A DNA stretch of 64,000 nt from the NCBI GenBank assembly GCA_039720395.1, contig CM077826.1, forward strand, positions 28,228,430-28,292,429, given 5' to 3'. Both the position numbers and the translations under genes were made by a program. This document shows positions 49,174 through 57,109 of this stretch, one piece after another. Each line of letters opens with the position of its first letter. Within the stretch, counting starts at the first letter, position 1. Source of the DNA: Liquidambar formosana (Eukaryota; Streptophyta; Magnoliopsida; Saxifragales; Altingiaceae). The notes under the pieces are model-generated. The model made no database searches. It worked only from the letters and a program-made list of their open reading frames with translations, and had not been told where the DNA came from.

Positions 49174-51669
49174 GCAGGGACTTAAAAATCGCGATATATT
49201 GACGATATATCGCGATATATCGTCGTGTCGGAGGGTAACGATACGATATTCTCATGCGAAATTGAAAGATATGCAAAAAAACAAAATATCGAGAGATATA
49301 TATCGTCGATATATCGCGATATATCGTCGATATCTCGACAACTGTAAATATCGCCAGAATTACATTGCTTATCGTGAGAATATCGACGATATGTCGACGA
49401 TATATCGTCGATATATTGTCAATATCGACCCTTTGGTGTATATCGTTGCACAAAAGGAATTTTTCGTTGCTGTTTTTGGCTTAAATCTCCATTTTTTAGC
49501 ATTGTTTCCGGACAATTCCGACAATATTTCGTCCAATCAGTTCAAATTTCAAACTTTTGTTAGAAAATTTCATGAAGGAAAAAAAAAATGGTTGCCTGGT
49601 TCCATGTCGTCCTTGGTTAAGAAGAAGAAGAAGAAGAAGAAGAAAAAGAAGAAGGAGACGAAGAAGAAGAAGCAGCAGCAGCAGCAGCGGCAGCAGCAGA
49701 AGAAGAAGTGCTGCGCATACCTGGTAGTTGCTATTGTCGGCTGTCGCTATGGCTATTGCCATCCTAGCCATTATCACCACTGCGGAGCCTCCGTGGAAAG
49801 CTTCCAGTTCTTTCTTTCATACCTCTGGTTCTTTCTTCTAAAAGCAGGCAAATATTATCCTTAAAGCAAAACAATGAAAAAAGAAAAGCCTTTTATGGAT
49901 AAAGACTCACTTTTTACACTTTTTTACAAAAGCAACCCTATAATTCTTTTTAACTTTAAATTCTTACCTTAAACTTAAAAACCTTTTCAAAAAAGCCCTA
50001 CTCATTTTTTATATTTATTTATTTTTAGTTATATATATTTTTTTAAGCATGTTTAGTATTTTGCATATTTTACAATAAAATTTCAAGCTAATAGCCCTTG
50101 GTCTAATATTAGTGTATCACATTTTTTTTTTAATGTACAACATATGATATTTACGGGATACTAGCTAGTGGCCACTAGGTTGATTTTGTTTAAATATATG
50201 AGTTATGACATTATTAATTTATTATGTTTAAATGATATGTATTTTAATGTTATGTAACTTTTAAATTCTGTTAAATTTTGTTGAATTTTCATAAATTCCT
50301 ATTATTTATTTTCTCACCGCATTACACTTTTTATACCATACACAACACATACTTGTATTATACATATTTAAATTGTAATCTTTTGATCCTCAATTGTGTA
50401 TTAGAGTCTAAATCATTGTTTCCCAAAGTTTCAATGAAAATATATGTGTTTAACTCATAATATCTACCATATCTTTAAAACGATATCGATATTGTCGATA
50501 TATTCAACGATATATCCGATATATCCGTATTTTTGGACCCTCGATATATCCATCGATATCGATATTAAAGTCCTTGTATACACGTGTGTGTTGACAGACT
50601 TGATCTTATTAGCAGTGGCTGATATAGTGGGAAATCAGCCACTCCTAATTTGACTATCCGTTCTCATTAAATGCCATTTAAAGGCTGAGATTTTGGAGCA
50701 ACTTAAAAGACCCAAAACACTAGAGCAACCCATGCGCCCAGGTTGGAATTCAAATCTACCCCCTTCCCTTTACACAATTCATTTGGGGAAACCTGGATCT
50801 GAATAGACCCCTACCATCCTTCTCCATCCAGCAGGCAATCCAGCAACATTCCAGCAGTGCACAGTTCGCCGGCGACCTGAGGTAAGTCTTGCTTTTTGGT
50901 TTTCAAGTTTTATTTTTTTATTTTGTTTCTCTCTCCAAATCCTCACATGCGTAACCTTCACCATCCGTCGTAGCAAAACAAACGACCCATGCTTAGCTCG
51001 CCGTCACTGGCATACAACCCCGTGCTCACCTTACCAATGTTTGATCTAGATAATGGAAGCTACGCCTTTCATAGTTAGCTGAGAGATCTCATAGGGGGGC
51101 ATGAGGTGGGTCACGGGTGGCGTGAAGGGAGAACATGAAGGTGAGGGGGGTGCATGAGATGAGTCGCTGTGGATATAGCTCACCCAGATCTGGTAAGGTA
51201 GAAGGAGAGAAGGGGAATGAAAACCTAGATCGTGTTTTTTCAGATCCAAAAGAGAGGAAAAGGGAAGGGAGTGAGTTAGTGGGTTGATCTAGATAGAATT
51301 GTTTTCATCTTGGGGCCGTTGGATCGCTTTTATAGAAGATGAACGGTGTAGATGAAATGGGCTAACATACCACAATGTCAGCCAAATGGGCTAACATACC
51401 ACAATGTCAGCCATGGCTGATAGGATCAAGTCTGTATGTATATAGGTAAGAAATCACAATTACATTCAAGGTCATTACCACATTTTTACTACAAATTTTA
51501 TGCATTATAAAACTTACGTAGAGGTATACCTACTATAAAGGATCTGTAGCACAGAAAGATACCTTGATTAGGAAAAGTGTTCACAATATTTACAACCTCA
51601 TCCCTAGATATGCCATCTTTCTTATACGTTCTGTGAACAATATTTACTATATCTTCATGGCTTGGCTGC
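22728..51669 (-). CDS. Rubisco-activase-like AAA+ protein gene, four 3' exons
   Basis: The joined exons give the C-terminal 120 or so residues of a plastid rubisco-activase-like protein. This is the paralogue type close to Arabidopsis At1g73110, as remembered from the family, rather than the classical activase, which has SIDFFGALRAR and a longer tail. Exons from 5' to 3' are 51563-51669, 34787-34842, 33216-33308 and 22728-22835. All junctions are GT-AG and phases agree: codon W is split before QPSHED, and codon A is split between FPNQ and [10 protein letters not shown]. Together they form the lid and helical part of the AAA+ module after the Walker and sensor regions, which must lie beyond 64000. 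No frame damage is seen, so the gene is probably functional. Family members are taken to remodel plastid proteins; the exact role of this paralogue is not established. The introns of 16.7, 1.5 and 10.4 kb are full of transposons. Confidence 0.9.
22912..23217. other. Intron sequence left of the solo LTR
   Basis: It holds an open minus-strand frame of 94 codons without recognisable content. The exon chain is already complete across this region, so I treat it as intron. Confidence 0.55.
23223..24382 (+). mobile_element. Solo LTR, Ty3/gypsy type, 1160 bp
   Basis: It begins TGTGATACCCCCGATAAT and ends TTTGGAGCATGACA (TG...CA). The flanks are TATGG and TATGA, a 5-bp duplication with one change. 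GTTGTAGCTCACCCC and a GTGCTGTAGGTGATGGAGCA stretch near the 3' side are of the kind seen in plant gypsy LTRs. No coding sequence. Confidence 0.65.
24653..25447. mobile_element. Small MULE relative, right end unclear
   Basis: It starts GGGAAAATTGGCAATAACCCC. Its next 200 bp, including CCCTTTTTTGTTATAAAG and TTATGTAACTAA, match the left part of the MULE at 29526. An inverted, diverged copy of the terminal sequence (TTAACCTCATAG) lies at about 25400-25445. The outermost right bases and a TSD were not found. Confidence 0.5.
25455..26670 (+). pseudogene. RTE-type LINE, C-terminal RT remnant, split by a TRIM
   Basis: The first part (25455-25800) reads [14 protein letters not shown], then a [12 protein letters not shown] stretch and [17 protein letters not shown]. 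These match the region after the RT domain of plant RTE LINEs (FRYLGS, DVxxRIxAGWMKW, GNTRKDxIRNExIR). After the TRIM-derived insertion, the second part (about 26340-26670) continues with [19 protein letters not shown] and the CTLK ending. Many stops are present. RT catalytic motifs are absent, so this is a dead fragment. Confidence 0.7.
25802..26019 (-). mobile_element. TRIM family 1, partial
   Basis: On the minus strand one 112-bp LTR (25802-25913, TG...AACTTAACA) is preceded by a purine tract and a 105-bp internal region that starts at a tRNA-Met-type primer site, TGGTATCAG (26011-26019). The LTR expected beyond 26019 is not the same sequence, so the element is incomplete or chimeric. It interrupts the RTE remnant. 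Confidence 0.65.
26690..27095. other. Intron filler
   Basis: No exon or element ends recognised. Confidence 0.4.
27100..28670 (+). pseudogene. L1-type LINE ORF2 remnant
   Basis: Visible RT landmarks are SRGIRQGDP (about 27244), [10 protein letters not shown] in place of FADD (27412), a stretch like the RT thumb ([17 protein letters not shown]) and the YLGI block at 27618. [19 protein letters not shown] stretch (about 28520) is the zf-RVT region common in plant L1s. Stops and shifts are frequent, and the endonuclease and 3' end are missing. Copies of TRIM family 1 abut its right end. Confidence 0.75.
28698..29021 (-). mobile_element. TRIM family 1, inverted copy
   Basis: A short LTR (28698-28776, internally deleted) is followed by the internal region (28777-28920, with primer site GGTATCAAAG on the minus strand at about 28910-28919) and a second LTR (28921-29021) that runs head to head into the next TRIM cluster. 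Confidence 0.7.
29526..31190. mobile_element. Pack-MULE, 1.67 kb, carrying a FAR1-related fragment
   Basis: Ends GGGGGAAATTGGCGATTAGTCC and, inverted, GGGGGGTTTGGCCATCAGTCC. The flanks AAGTATAAA and CAATATAAA form a 9-bp duplication with two changes, within a TRIM LTR that reads through once the element is removed. The left 700 bp hold at least five copies of AAATTTTACTACTT. The right part contains a host-gene fragment on the minus strand. No transposase. Confidence 0.75.
30545..30815 (-). pseudogene. FAR1-RELATED SEQUENCE (FRS) gene fragment
   Basis: On the minus strand the frame reads [17 protein letters not shown], then [15 protein letters not shown] and [16 protein letters not shown]. 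After a frameshift come [12 protein letters not shown] and ISNAF. This is the region between the FAR1 DNA-binding domain and the MULE-derived transposase-like domain of FRS transcription factors. It ends without the catalytic-like core. It lies between MULE ends, so capture is likely. FRS proteins are themselves domesticated MULE transposases, so descent from a MULE protein is the alternative; the wording fits FRS proteins better. Confidence 0.7.
31836..32861. mobile_element. hAT-like ATATCG family, copy 1
   Basis: The flanks GGCGAGAA (31828-31835) and GACGAGAA (32862-32869) form an 8-bp TSD with one change. The right end is the inverse of CAAGGACTTAAATATCGG. The left end has lost about four terminal bases before CTTAAATATC. 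Inner sequence matches other copies (for example the TCTAAATCATTTTTTTTCAG region). A block of about 115 bp is duplicated in tandem at 32113-32363 (shared TTACATAATAAAATATATTA). Non-autonomous. Confidence 0.7.
33216..33308 (-). CDS. Rubisco-activase-like, third exon from the 5' side in this window
   Basis: 31 codons, [19 protein letters not shown] to PVFIPPK. Acceptor TATGTTGTAG and donor AAG|GTAGTG. Phase 0 on both sides. Confidence 0.92.
34192..34661 (+). mobile_element. Non-autonomous Helitron, 470 bp
   Basis: It starts TCTATACTACC after an A. It ends with the perfect palindrome GCACATGTGC, then TATAT and CTAG, followed by host T (A|TC...CTAG|T). These are Helitron termini. No Rep/helicase sequence is inside. 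It lies in the 1.5-kb intron of the activase-like gene. Confidence 0.7.
34787..34842 (-). CDS. Rubisco-activase-like, second exon from the 5' side in this window
   Basis: 56 bp, [18 protein letters not shown]. Acceptor GATTTGGCAG, donor AAG|GTATGT. Its first two bases complete the Ala codon begun in the exon at 51563. Confidence 0.93.
35150..35420 (+). pseudogene. Copia gag zinc-knuckle fragment
   Basis: The plus strand reads [15 protein letters not shown] then YDLH, a decayed CCHC knuckle of the Copia gag type with the His and last Cys altered. It is followed by serine-rich linker sequence. No flanking LTR was found. Confidence 0.5.
35675..36056 (-). mobile_element. TRIM family 2, copy A
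   Basis: LTRs at 35675-35826 and 35893-36056 flank a 66-bp internal region with a minus-strand primer site TGGTATCAGAG (35880-35890) and a purine tract GGAGGTGA at the other end. TSD TACTC at 35670-35674 and 36057-36061. The LTR starts TGTTGGCCTAGATTG on the minus strand. No coding sequence. Confidence 0.8.
36070..36451 (-). mobile_element. TRIM family 2, copy B
   Basis: Same structure as copy A: LTRs at 36070-36232 and 36299-36451, internal 36233-36298 with a degenerate primer site TGGTATTAGAG. Its own TSD is ACTTT (36065-36069, 36452-36456). Only 13 bp separate it from copy A, and the distinct TSDs show two separate insertions. Confidence 0.8.
36457..37411. other. Intron filler
   Basis: Contains an AC/AT microsatellite at about 36650-36688. 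No exon or clear element ends. Confidence 0.45.
38345..38405. mobile_element. MITE family A, partial copy 3
   Basis: Contains CATGTTGATATAAGTTATAT and the TATGCATTGGGTGTTGTAC block of the family, then breaks off. Confidence 0.55.
38533..39140. mobile_element. Nested hAT-like element, ATCCGTATC-rich, 608 bp
   Basis: Ends CTAGGAAGCATGGATAC and, inverted, CTAAGAAGCACGGATATGG. Perfect 8-bp TSD TTGTATTA at 38525-38532 and 39141-39148. Removing it restores the order seen in sibling copies of the host element (ACTTGTATTATA then ATTTAAATTGCAA). Subterminal regions are rich in GATACG/CGTATC words. Confidence 0.8.
39440..40330 (-). pseudogene. Endogenous pararetrovirus (Caulimoviridae-like) RT fragment
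   Basis: Minus-strand frames carry a reverse-transcriptase block whose wording fits Caulimoviridae rather than Ty3/gypsy: [35 protein letters not shown] and VYIDNVLVF. The catalytic YIDD is altered to YIDN. Several frameshifts and stops separate the blocks. A Stowaway MITE (39526-39807) interrupts it, after which a short downstream piece (LLEKKMEL, about 39450-39475) is still readable. RNase H, coat and movement parts are absent. It is a non-functional fossil in an intron. Confidence 0.65.
39526..39807. mobile_element. Stowaway-like MITE, 282 bp
   Basis: TIRs CTCCCTCCGTTTCA and, inverted, CTCCCTCCATTTCA, flanked by TA on both sides (39524-39525, 39808-39809). This is the hallmark of Tc1/mariner Stowaway MITEs. 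It is inserted in the pararetrovirus fragment. Confidence 0.85.
40730..42207 (-). pseudogene. Copia RT and RNase H, broken
   Basis: RT begins before the nested solo LTR (a short piece at about 44880-44905, AMEDEMLAL) and resumes at 42180 with [33 protein letters not shown] and [13 protein letters not shown] frameshift near 41760 is followed by [13 protein letters not shown], with the YVDD catalytic motif intact. After a stop near 41266, RNase H reads [28 protein letters not shown] and [10 protein letters not shown] (to about 40735). The wording is standard for plant Copia. Confidence 0.92.
42186..44874 (+). mobile_element. Solo LTR of a Ty3/gypsy-type element, 2.69 kb
   Basis: Begins TGTCACACCCCATTTTTGTC and ends GCATTTTCGTGGGTTCACA, with TSD AAGGG at 42181-42185 and 44875-44879 inside the Copia RT. 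It contains GAGGTGGCGACTCCC near the 3' side and a TATAAAG box at about 43162 followed by an AGAGAGAGAAGGAG leader, features of large plant gypsy LTRs. No coding sequence. Orientation inferred from these signals. Confidence 0.85.
45223..46762 (-). pseudogene. Copia protease and integrase, broken
   Basis: Protease region 46762-46148 has [14 protein letters not shown], where the catalytic DSG is DFG, so it is probably inactive. The integrase zinc part ([14 protein letters not shown], about 46070) and core follow: first Asp in HSDVWGP, second in [10 protein letters not shown], third acidic residue in GVAERK (about 45670). One in-frame stop lies just before that motif. The C-terminal part runs to about 45223 ([29 protein letters not shown]). 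A proline-rich linker follows to about 44910 before the RT. Confidence 0.9.
46810..47603 (-). pseudogene. Copia gag, broken
   Basis: Starts at ATG 47601-47603 (MESKESMNL). Landmarks are NSSNYAHWA followed by a stop, [33 protein letters not shown] (one frame), a stop in place of Trp before TLAEYY, and a zinc knuckle [10 protein letters not shown] at about 46840-46870 whose last Cys is lost. At least three stops or shifts. Confidence 0.85.
47610..48404 (-). promoter_or_regulatory. Copia 5' leader and primer-binding site
   Basis: The tRNA-iMet primer site TGGTATCAGAGCC is at 48392-48404, directly inside the 5' LTR. The leader (47610-48391) has GA-rich tracts and an internal direct repeat around GGGTTTTCGAGGAAG and CCTCTCGAAGCCTCTG (about 48090-48230). 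Confidence 0.8.
48660..48846 (-). mobile_element. Second type of tRNA-derived SINE
   Basis: On the minus strand an A-box-like GGTAGCTTAGTTGGCAAGGG (about 48820-48840) is followed about 45 bp later by a B-box-like GAGTTTGACTC. A GGTTTCCATGG body and an AT-rich 3' end come next. It differs from the SINE at 52103. TSD not set. Confidence 0.55.
48963..49125 (-). mobile_element. MITE family A, copy 4
   Basis: Contains AGGATGATGATCA, CATGTTGATATAACTTATAT, GTGCATTAGTGGGTTACAAG and GCTGATATAAGTCA, in the order of the copy at 18990. Confidence 0.65.
49175..50576. mobile_element. hAT-like ATATCG family, copy 3
   Basis: Ends CAGGGACTTAAAAATCGCG and, inverted, CAAGGACTTTAATATCG. The 8-bp flanks CACACACG and TATACACG differ in two bases, within a microsatellite. 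The left 230 bp are an array of CGATATATCG palindromes and variants. The interior has (GAA)n/(GCA)n at about 49619-49710. The right 150 bp match the left end of copy 4. Confidence 0.75.
50594..51435. mobile_element. TIR element, 842 bp
   Basis: Ends ACAGACTTGATCTTATTAGC and, inverted, ACAGACTTGATCCTATCAGCC. Similarity continues inward for about 45 bp. Near the right end a 27-bp unit with CTAACATACCACAATGTCAG is duplicated. A good splice donor (GAG|GTAAGT) at about 50880 may be part of captured sequence. TSD unclear. Confidence 0.6.
51563..51669 (-). CDS. Rubisco-activase-like, first exon from the 5' side in this window
   Basis: 107 bp, [19 protein letters not shown] then [16 protein letters not shown]. 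Acceptor TGTGAAACAG, donor CAAG|GTATCT. The leading G completes a Trp codon, matching the family motif FYW-QP. Earlier exons are not in the window. Confidence 0.92.
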
Positions 51670-52102
51670 CTGTTTCACAAACCACATTTCAAATTAGGAT
51701 GGAATAGCTCCAATCTTTCCATAAAATAACAAAGGCATTAATCCTTATGTGTCTGAGTTTCAAGGATCATGTCAAATAAGCAAAATAAATAAAATTGACA
51801 TAAGTTGGTCATAGAACAAACTGAACATAAAATTGAACAGCAGAATAAGAAGCAAACAAAGTACCCAAGTTGACAATATTTATGATTCGATATTCAATGA
51901 CTAACTCCACACGAAAACTTTAATAACCAGATTTTGTCCCAACAGGAGTGCATTTACCTTATTAAGATTCAAATACCTATCCAGCCAATCACCCATAATG
52001 GTTTTTAAGCATTTGAACTAAATGCAAGTGTAAAGCTCAAGGAGACATGAACTAAATAAATTTGAACGAGTACTATTTAATGTTCAAAATAAATGTGGAC
52101 TA
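51670..52102. other. Start of the >12-kb upstream intron
   Basis: AT-rich intron sequence with no element ends, up to the SINE target duplication AAATAAATGTGGACTA (52087-52102). Confidence 0.6.
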
Positions 52103-52497
52103 CCCCTAGGTAGCCTAGTTGGTAAGGGTGAACTTGTGATTGTGTGGTTAGGCGCAGTCTCGGGTTCGATTCCCCACTAGGACAACCCAAGATTTAAGTG
52201 GGGGGCTGTAGCGATGGGTTGCTGCGCTAGTCTCCCCAGGGGTTTAGATTCCATAGGTGATGGAATCGCACCAGAAACTCAAGCAATCTAGCTAAGAAAA
52301 TGCTAGAACATGAGAGAAACAGAGAGAAATTGAAGGAAATTCAAAGGATCCATTGATTATTGGAGAGAAATTCAGCCTAAGCTCTTACAACTGCTGTTGT
52401 GAATGATTAATTTCGGGAAAAAAACTACTCTTCTGCTGAACAAATCCTTATTTGTAGGTATAAAGCTTGTAAAATGACCTTATTACCCCTTAGCTAA

Positions 52498-55400
52498 TCC
52501 ACCTTTTTTTTTAATTTTTTTTTTATAGAAAGAGAGCTAAAAGCATCAAAGAGGCAAAGAGGAACAATGAATCCCAACCCAAAGCACTCACCATCATCTG
52601 CCTTCAGCCCCAAATTTTATTGAAAAAAAGAAAACTAAAGTAAATAAGAAAGCATACAAGAAGATAAGGAAATAAAAACCAAACTGTCTGGTCTTGGTGG
52701 CTTATAATGCCACAATCCAGCTCACATAGGAAGAATAAAAAGGCATTCAAAGACTCTCCAACAAGAAGAAAACCAGCTTCAAAAAAGAGCTTAAGAGACA
52801 AATCAATAAAAAGGAAGCCCCAACATATCTCTAGCAAACTCAGAAGGAACAACACCAGAGTCTGCATGCCACCAAGTAAGATCAGAAAAATTGAGAGCCA
52901 AATTAGCTATTTTGTCTGCAACAGAATACCTTCTCTGTAAATATGAGAAAAAATCACATTCATCTTCTTAATGAGAGAAAGACAGTTTCGCCATTCATTT
53001 AACAAGGGCCAAGGAGGCTTAAATGTATAATTCTGCGAGGAGGAAATAACAACCGAGGAATCACTTTCAATCCATAAACTATGCCAACCTTTCTCCCAAG
53101 CAAAAGAAACTGCAAGATTCACACTCTTGAGTTCAGCAAAAAATGCAGTCTGAATACCCAAACGAAGCCCAAAAAAACCTTTCACAAAACCCCGATAGTT
53201 TCTAAAAACTCCACCACTCGCAGCAATGCTAGGATTTCCCTTAGATAAGCCATCAGTATTAACCTTAATCCAATCAGCTATAAGGGGATGCCAAAATACT
53301 GGAATGACTTTAGGGGCCTTTCGAGGAATACCTTTTAAATGCAAACTATGTAAAATCTGAACATCTAAAACAGAGTTGCCCATTGGAGCTTTAATAAGCA
53401 AGCTACCTTCTCTAATCCAAGCCATTACAGTGCCAATAGCCCTTTGAACAGGAATGACAAAATTATTAAATTTCACATCATTTCTAGACTTCCAAATAAT
53501 CCAAAGAATGCTCATTACAGCAAGAAGCCAAATATGAGAAAGTTGGGGACTAAAATTATGATCAACAAGCGCAAGCAGACCTTCTTTCACCGTAGAAAAA
53601 TGAAGAGAAAAATTGGAATGAAAAATATCATGCAGCCAGACCCAAAGTTGTTGAGCAAAGTTGCATTCAAAGAAAAGGTGCCACGCTGTTTCAATATTGT
53701 AAGGAGAAGTGCAAAGACTACAGCAAGAAACCAATGGCATACCTCTAGATTGAAGATTGTCTTCAGTAGGCAACTTGTTATACATCAGACGAAGAAAAAG
53801 GAGAGACCTTTTAGGAGGAATATAATTCTGCCAAATCAGCTTACCCCAAGAAACAATAGGATGTTTATTGCGGAAAAAATCAAAAGCATCTTTAAATGAT
53901 AATAACCCAGAAGAAGAATAGGGCCAAACCAACATATCACTACAATCCTCAACCGGCAAAATTATATCATTAATACCAGCAACAATATTTGGGAACTGAT
54001 GGAGCCATGTCGGTAAATACCAACGCTAATCAACAATAAACTCAGAAACATTAAGAGAAAGATCAGTATCAATATCCCCAGTAAAAGTAACCTTGTCAGA
54101 TAAGGCATCTCCATAATACCACTTACCAAGCCAGAAGTTAGCTGTTTTTCCATCCCTATGATCCACTGACCATGAAAACTCAATACCTAAAGAGCATCCT
54201 TTAACCCACCCCAAACAGAAGAAGATTTATAAGATGCTAAGGAAACCATAGAAGAGATTTTAAATCTACAGCGAAGAAATAGAGCACATGGAGAATCAGA
54301 AGTAATAATAAACCATCCCAATTTTAAGATAGCAGCCTGATTAATTGCTTTGAGATTTCTAAGGCCTAAACCACATTTAGACTTGGGAGAACAAACTAAA
54401 TCCCAATTAATAGACACTAACTTCCTTTTAGAGGTAGAGCTAGCCCAAATAAAATTTCTAATCCACTGTTGCATCTCCTTCAAAAGGGAAGAAGGCCATA
54501 TGTAGACTGCCATAGTATGCAAAAGCATTGGAATAATCACTGACTGAACCAATTGAATTCGACCAGCAATAGAAAGAAAATGACCTTGCCAACCTTCCAT
54601 TTTAGATCTAATTTATTATCAGCTATAGGTTGAAGGAATCTCCTTTTAGGCTTACCCTTAAATAAAGGAACACCCAAATAAGTGAAAGGGAAAGACTCAG
54701 ATTGCATACCAGTTGTTGCCAGAATCTGCTAACTTCTATGGAGAGTTGCCTTACCCAAAAGGACTTTGGACTTAGCCCTATTAACAATTTGGCCTAAATT
54801 TAATCCATATTTGGCCAAAAGATCCAAAAAATTGTTTATACAAAACATGGAGCCTCTACAAAAGATAAGAACATCATCAGCGTATAATAAATGGGTAGGA
54901 TCCAGGCCACCTCTAGGAGACGAAATAGAGAGAAGCTTCTTTGTCAAAACAAACTGATGAATAGCTTTACTAAGAACCTCTTCAGCAAGGCAAAAGAGAA
55001 GAGGGGAAAGAGGATCCCCTTGCCTTACACCTCTGCTGCAAGAGAAGAAACCAAAAGGGAAACCATTAATTTTCACAGACAATCTAGCTGAATGGAGAAT
55101 AGTAGAGATCCAATTTACAAAAGTGTTACAAAAACCAAATGCAGACAGGACCTCCAACAAAAAATTCCACTCAAGAGTATCAAAAGCCTTCTTCATATCC
55201 AATTTCAAACCAATGTTCCCTCCATAAGATTTAAGATCCAAAAGATTGACACATTCTGAAGCCAAACAAATATTTTCAGAAATGTGCCTACCTTTAACAA
55301 AGCCACTCTGATTATGAGAGATGATTTTAGGAGCAACACAACCCAATCTATCCGCCAATATTTTAGTAATAATCTTAAATAAAAAATTGGCTACAGCAAT

Positions 55401-56326
55401 GGGTCTGAACCTGTCAAGAGAATGAGCTTCAGGTACTTTAGGAACTAAAGTAATGAACATAGAGTTAAGGTTTGGGAGGATCCAACCAAAAGTGAAGAAT
55501 TGTTGTACAGCAGCCACCACATCAAAATGAATAATATCCCAACAATTATGATAAAATTGGCCACCAAAGCCATCAGGACTTGGAGAGCTATTAGGATCGA
55601 GAGCAAATACAGCACTCTTAATTTCTTCAGTATTAGGAACAGCAGTAAGAAGAGAATTATCATTAGAAGAAACTAATAAAGGAATAAGGCTGGCAATCCA
55701 TTCTTTATCAACAACATGATGAGTAGAAGTAAATAACTACTGAAAATAAGAGATGACATGAGTTGTCACATCAACAGTAGAATCAAGAAAACGATCACCA
55801 TCCATAAGAGAAGAAATATAATTTCTAGACCTTCTTATTTGCACAGCTTTGTGAAAGAAGCTTGTGTTCCTATCCCCAGCCTGAAGCCAACTAATTCTAG
55901 ATTTGTCTCTCCAAAATGCTTCTTGACATTTAAGAGCTTCACATAAAGAGGTTTTAGCAGCACACTCAACTTCAAATTTATCATCAGAGAACCCATTAGA
56001 AGAAATGTCCAATTGGATAGTTTCCAAAGCTTTAAAAGCTTCATCCACTCGACTATGGATGTTACCAAAAACATCATGGTTCCAGGTTTTCAAAGCAGCC
56101 TTTAAAAGTTTTAGTTTCCTCACCATAACATACATAGGGCAGCCCACAATAGAAGTAGAAAGCCAAACAGACTTCACAACTGCAGTAAAAGAAGGGTGAG
56201 CTGTCCAAGAATTAATAAACTTAAAAGGAATAGGTCCTTGACAAATAAATTTCTCAGCAGTGAAAACCAACGGATTATGATCAGAACAAATCCGAGGGAG
56301 AGCTCAAAGGGCACATTAGACTCAAG
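52498..56326 (-). mobile_element. 5'-truncated L1 LINE in the 3' LTR
   Basis: The 3' end with poly(A) (T run on plus) is at about 52500-52525. The 5' truncation at about 56310 lies within the endonuclease (ALPRICSDHNPLVF). It interrupts the gypsy 3' LTR. Compared with the intact LTR, about 10 bp of target (TAATTACATG) are missing at the junction. The sequence at the 5' junction (GCACATTAGACTC) repeats the LTR/purine-tract boundary at about 56404-56416. Confidence 0.85.
52907..56295 (-). pseudogene. L1 ORF2: endonuclease end, RT, zf-RVT and RNase H
   Basis: From 5' to 3': end of the endonuclease; linker with WLQAGDRNTSFFHKA (about 55840); RT (55663-54729) with VPKVPEAHSLDRFRPIAV, GFVKGRHISENI, LDMKKAFDTLEW, GVRQGDPLSPLLF and LLYADDVLIF (intact YADD); thumb and linker (54600-54187, GRIQLVQSVI); zf-RVT (53959-about 53600, with LCTSPYNIETAWHLFFEC); and a plant-L1 RNase H (53290-52930, KVNTDG, AELKSVNLA, ESDSSVV). 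Interrupted by several stops and shifts (for example near 55440, 54720, 54200, 53965). Not functional. Confidence 0.93.
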
Positions 56327-56426
56327 GTAAACTCAAGGTAAGCTAAACCATTGAAAACAGCTGCTGGAAAATAAGACAGCCTGCCCTTTGATAATCCAAA
56401 TAAGCACATTAGACTCCCCCTCTTAA

Positions 56427-57079
56427 AGAAACTTGTCCTCAAGTTTTGGAATGGAATAAGAAGTTGAAGCATCCATGACACGACTGGTTGGCTTGTTACT
56501 CTCATTCAAAACCACCCGTGCAAGGTCTCGAGCCTAGAAAAGAAGTTTCTTCCTCTTAACTTCAGCTTTGACTTTGTGTTTGACATTGCATTTCTCACAA
56601 TTGCACATCTTAAGAGCATGAACATGCATCAACAATTCAGCCATGTATGCTTTGTCACCATATATCATCTTTGGAAAAGGTAAAGAAGCTTTACTCAAAT
56701 CACCACATACATAGTCTAATTCCCAAAGACAATCACTACTCAAGGACTCATCTAGATGCTGCCAATAAAATTCAGCCACCTTCAAAGGAGTAATTTGATG
56801 AGTAATGTTGGTAAAAGAAGCTTCCTCAGATTCTTCATCAAAGATAAGTGGCATATTATCCATAAGAGACAATCCGGAAGATAAATGACAAGGAAACTCA
56901 TCAAAACATGGCGGTGGAAACTCAAAAACAGCAGTGGAAAGCCCCAAATCAGCTTCATAATCGCATGAAAGTAAGGCACCAAAACCACTATTATCAATGC
57001 TTTCCACCATGAGGTCCTTGGAAGTAAGTAGAGTAGTTGTTGAAGGCTTAGGAAGTGACCTTTCCTTCATGGGCAGCAA
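56427..57079 (-). pseudogene. Unknown ORF of the gypsy-like element
   Basis: The frame 57079-56534 (181 codons) continues past one stop to about 56427. It begins in phase with the tail of the protease region (LLPMKE...), then has an acidic segment (FDEESEEASF), FYWQHLDESLSSDCLWELDY, a stretch ending in MCNCEKCNVKHKVK (a Cys-rich CxCxxC motif) and a basic end. It occupies the place where RT, RNase H and integrase should be. I recognise no domain. It may be element-specific or a captured piece. Confidence 0.5.
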
Positions 57080-57109
57080 TGTGTATTGATGATCAACTTT
57101 TGAAAGAGT

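Noticed and set aside
49199..49864. 221-codon open frame
   Set aside because: It is a translation of the CGATATATCG array (YRDIS/IYRRY repeats) and the GAA/GCA microsatellite of hAT-like copy 3, not a protein gene.
52103..52180. tRNA gene
   Set aside because: A- and B-box words exist, but no cloverleaf closes; the body and TSD show a SINE.
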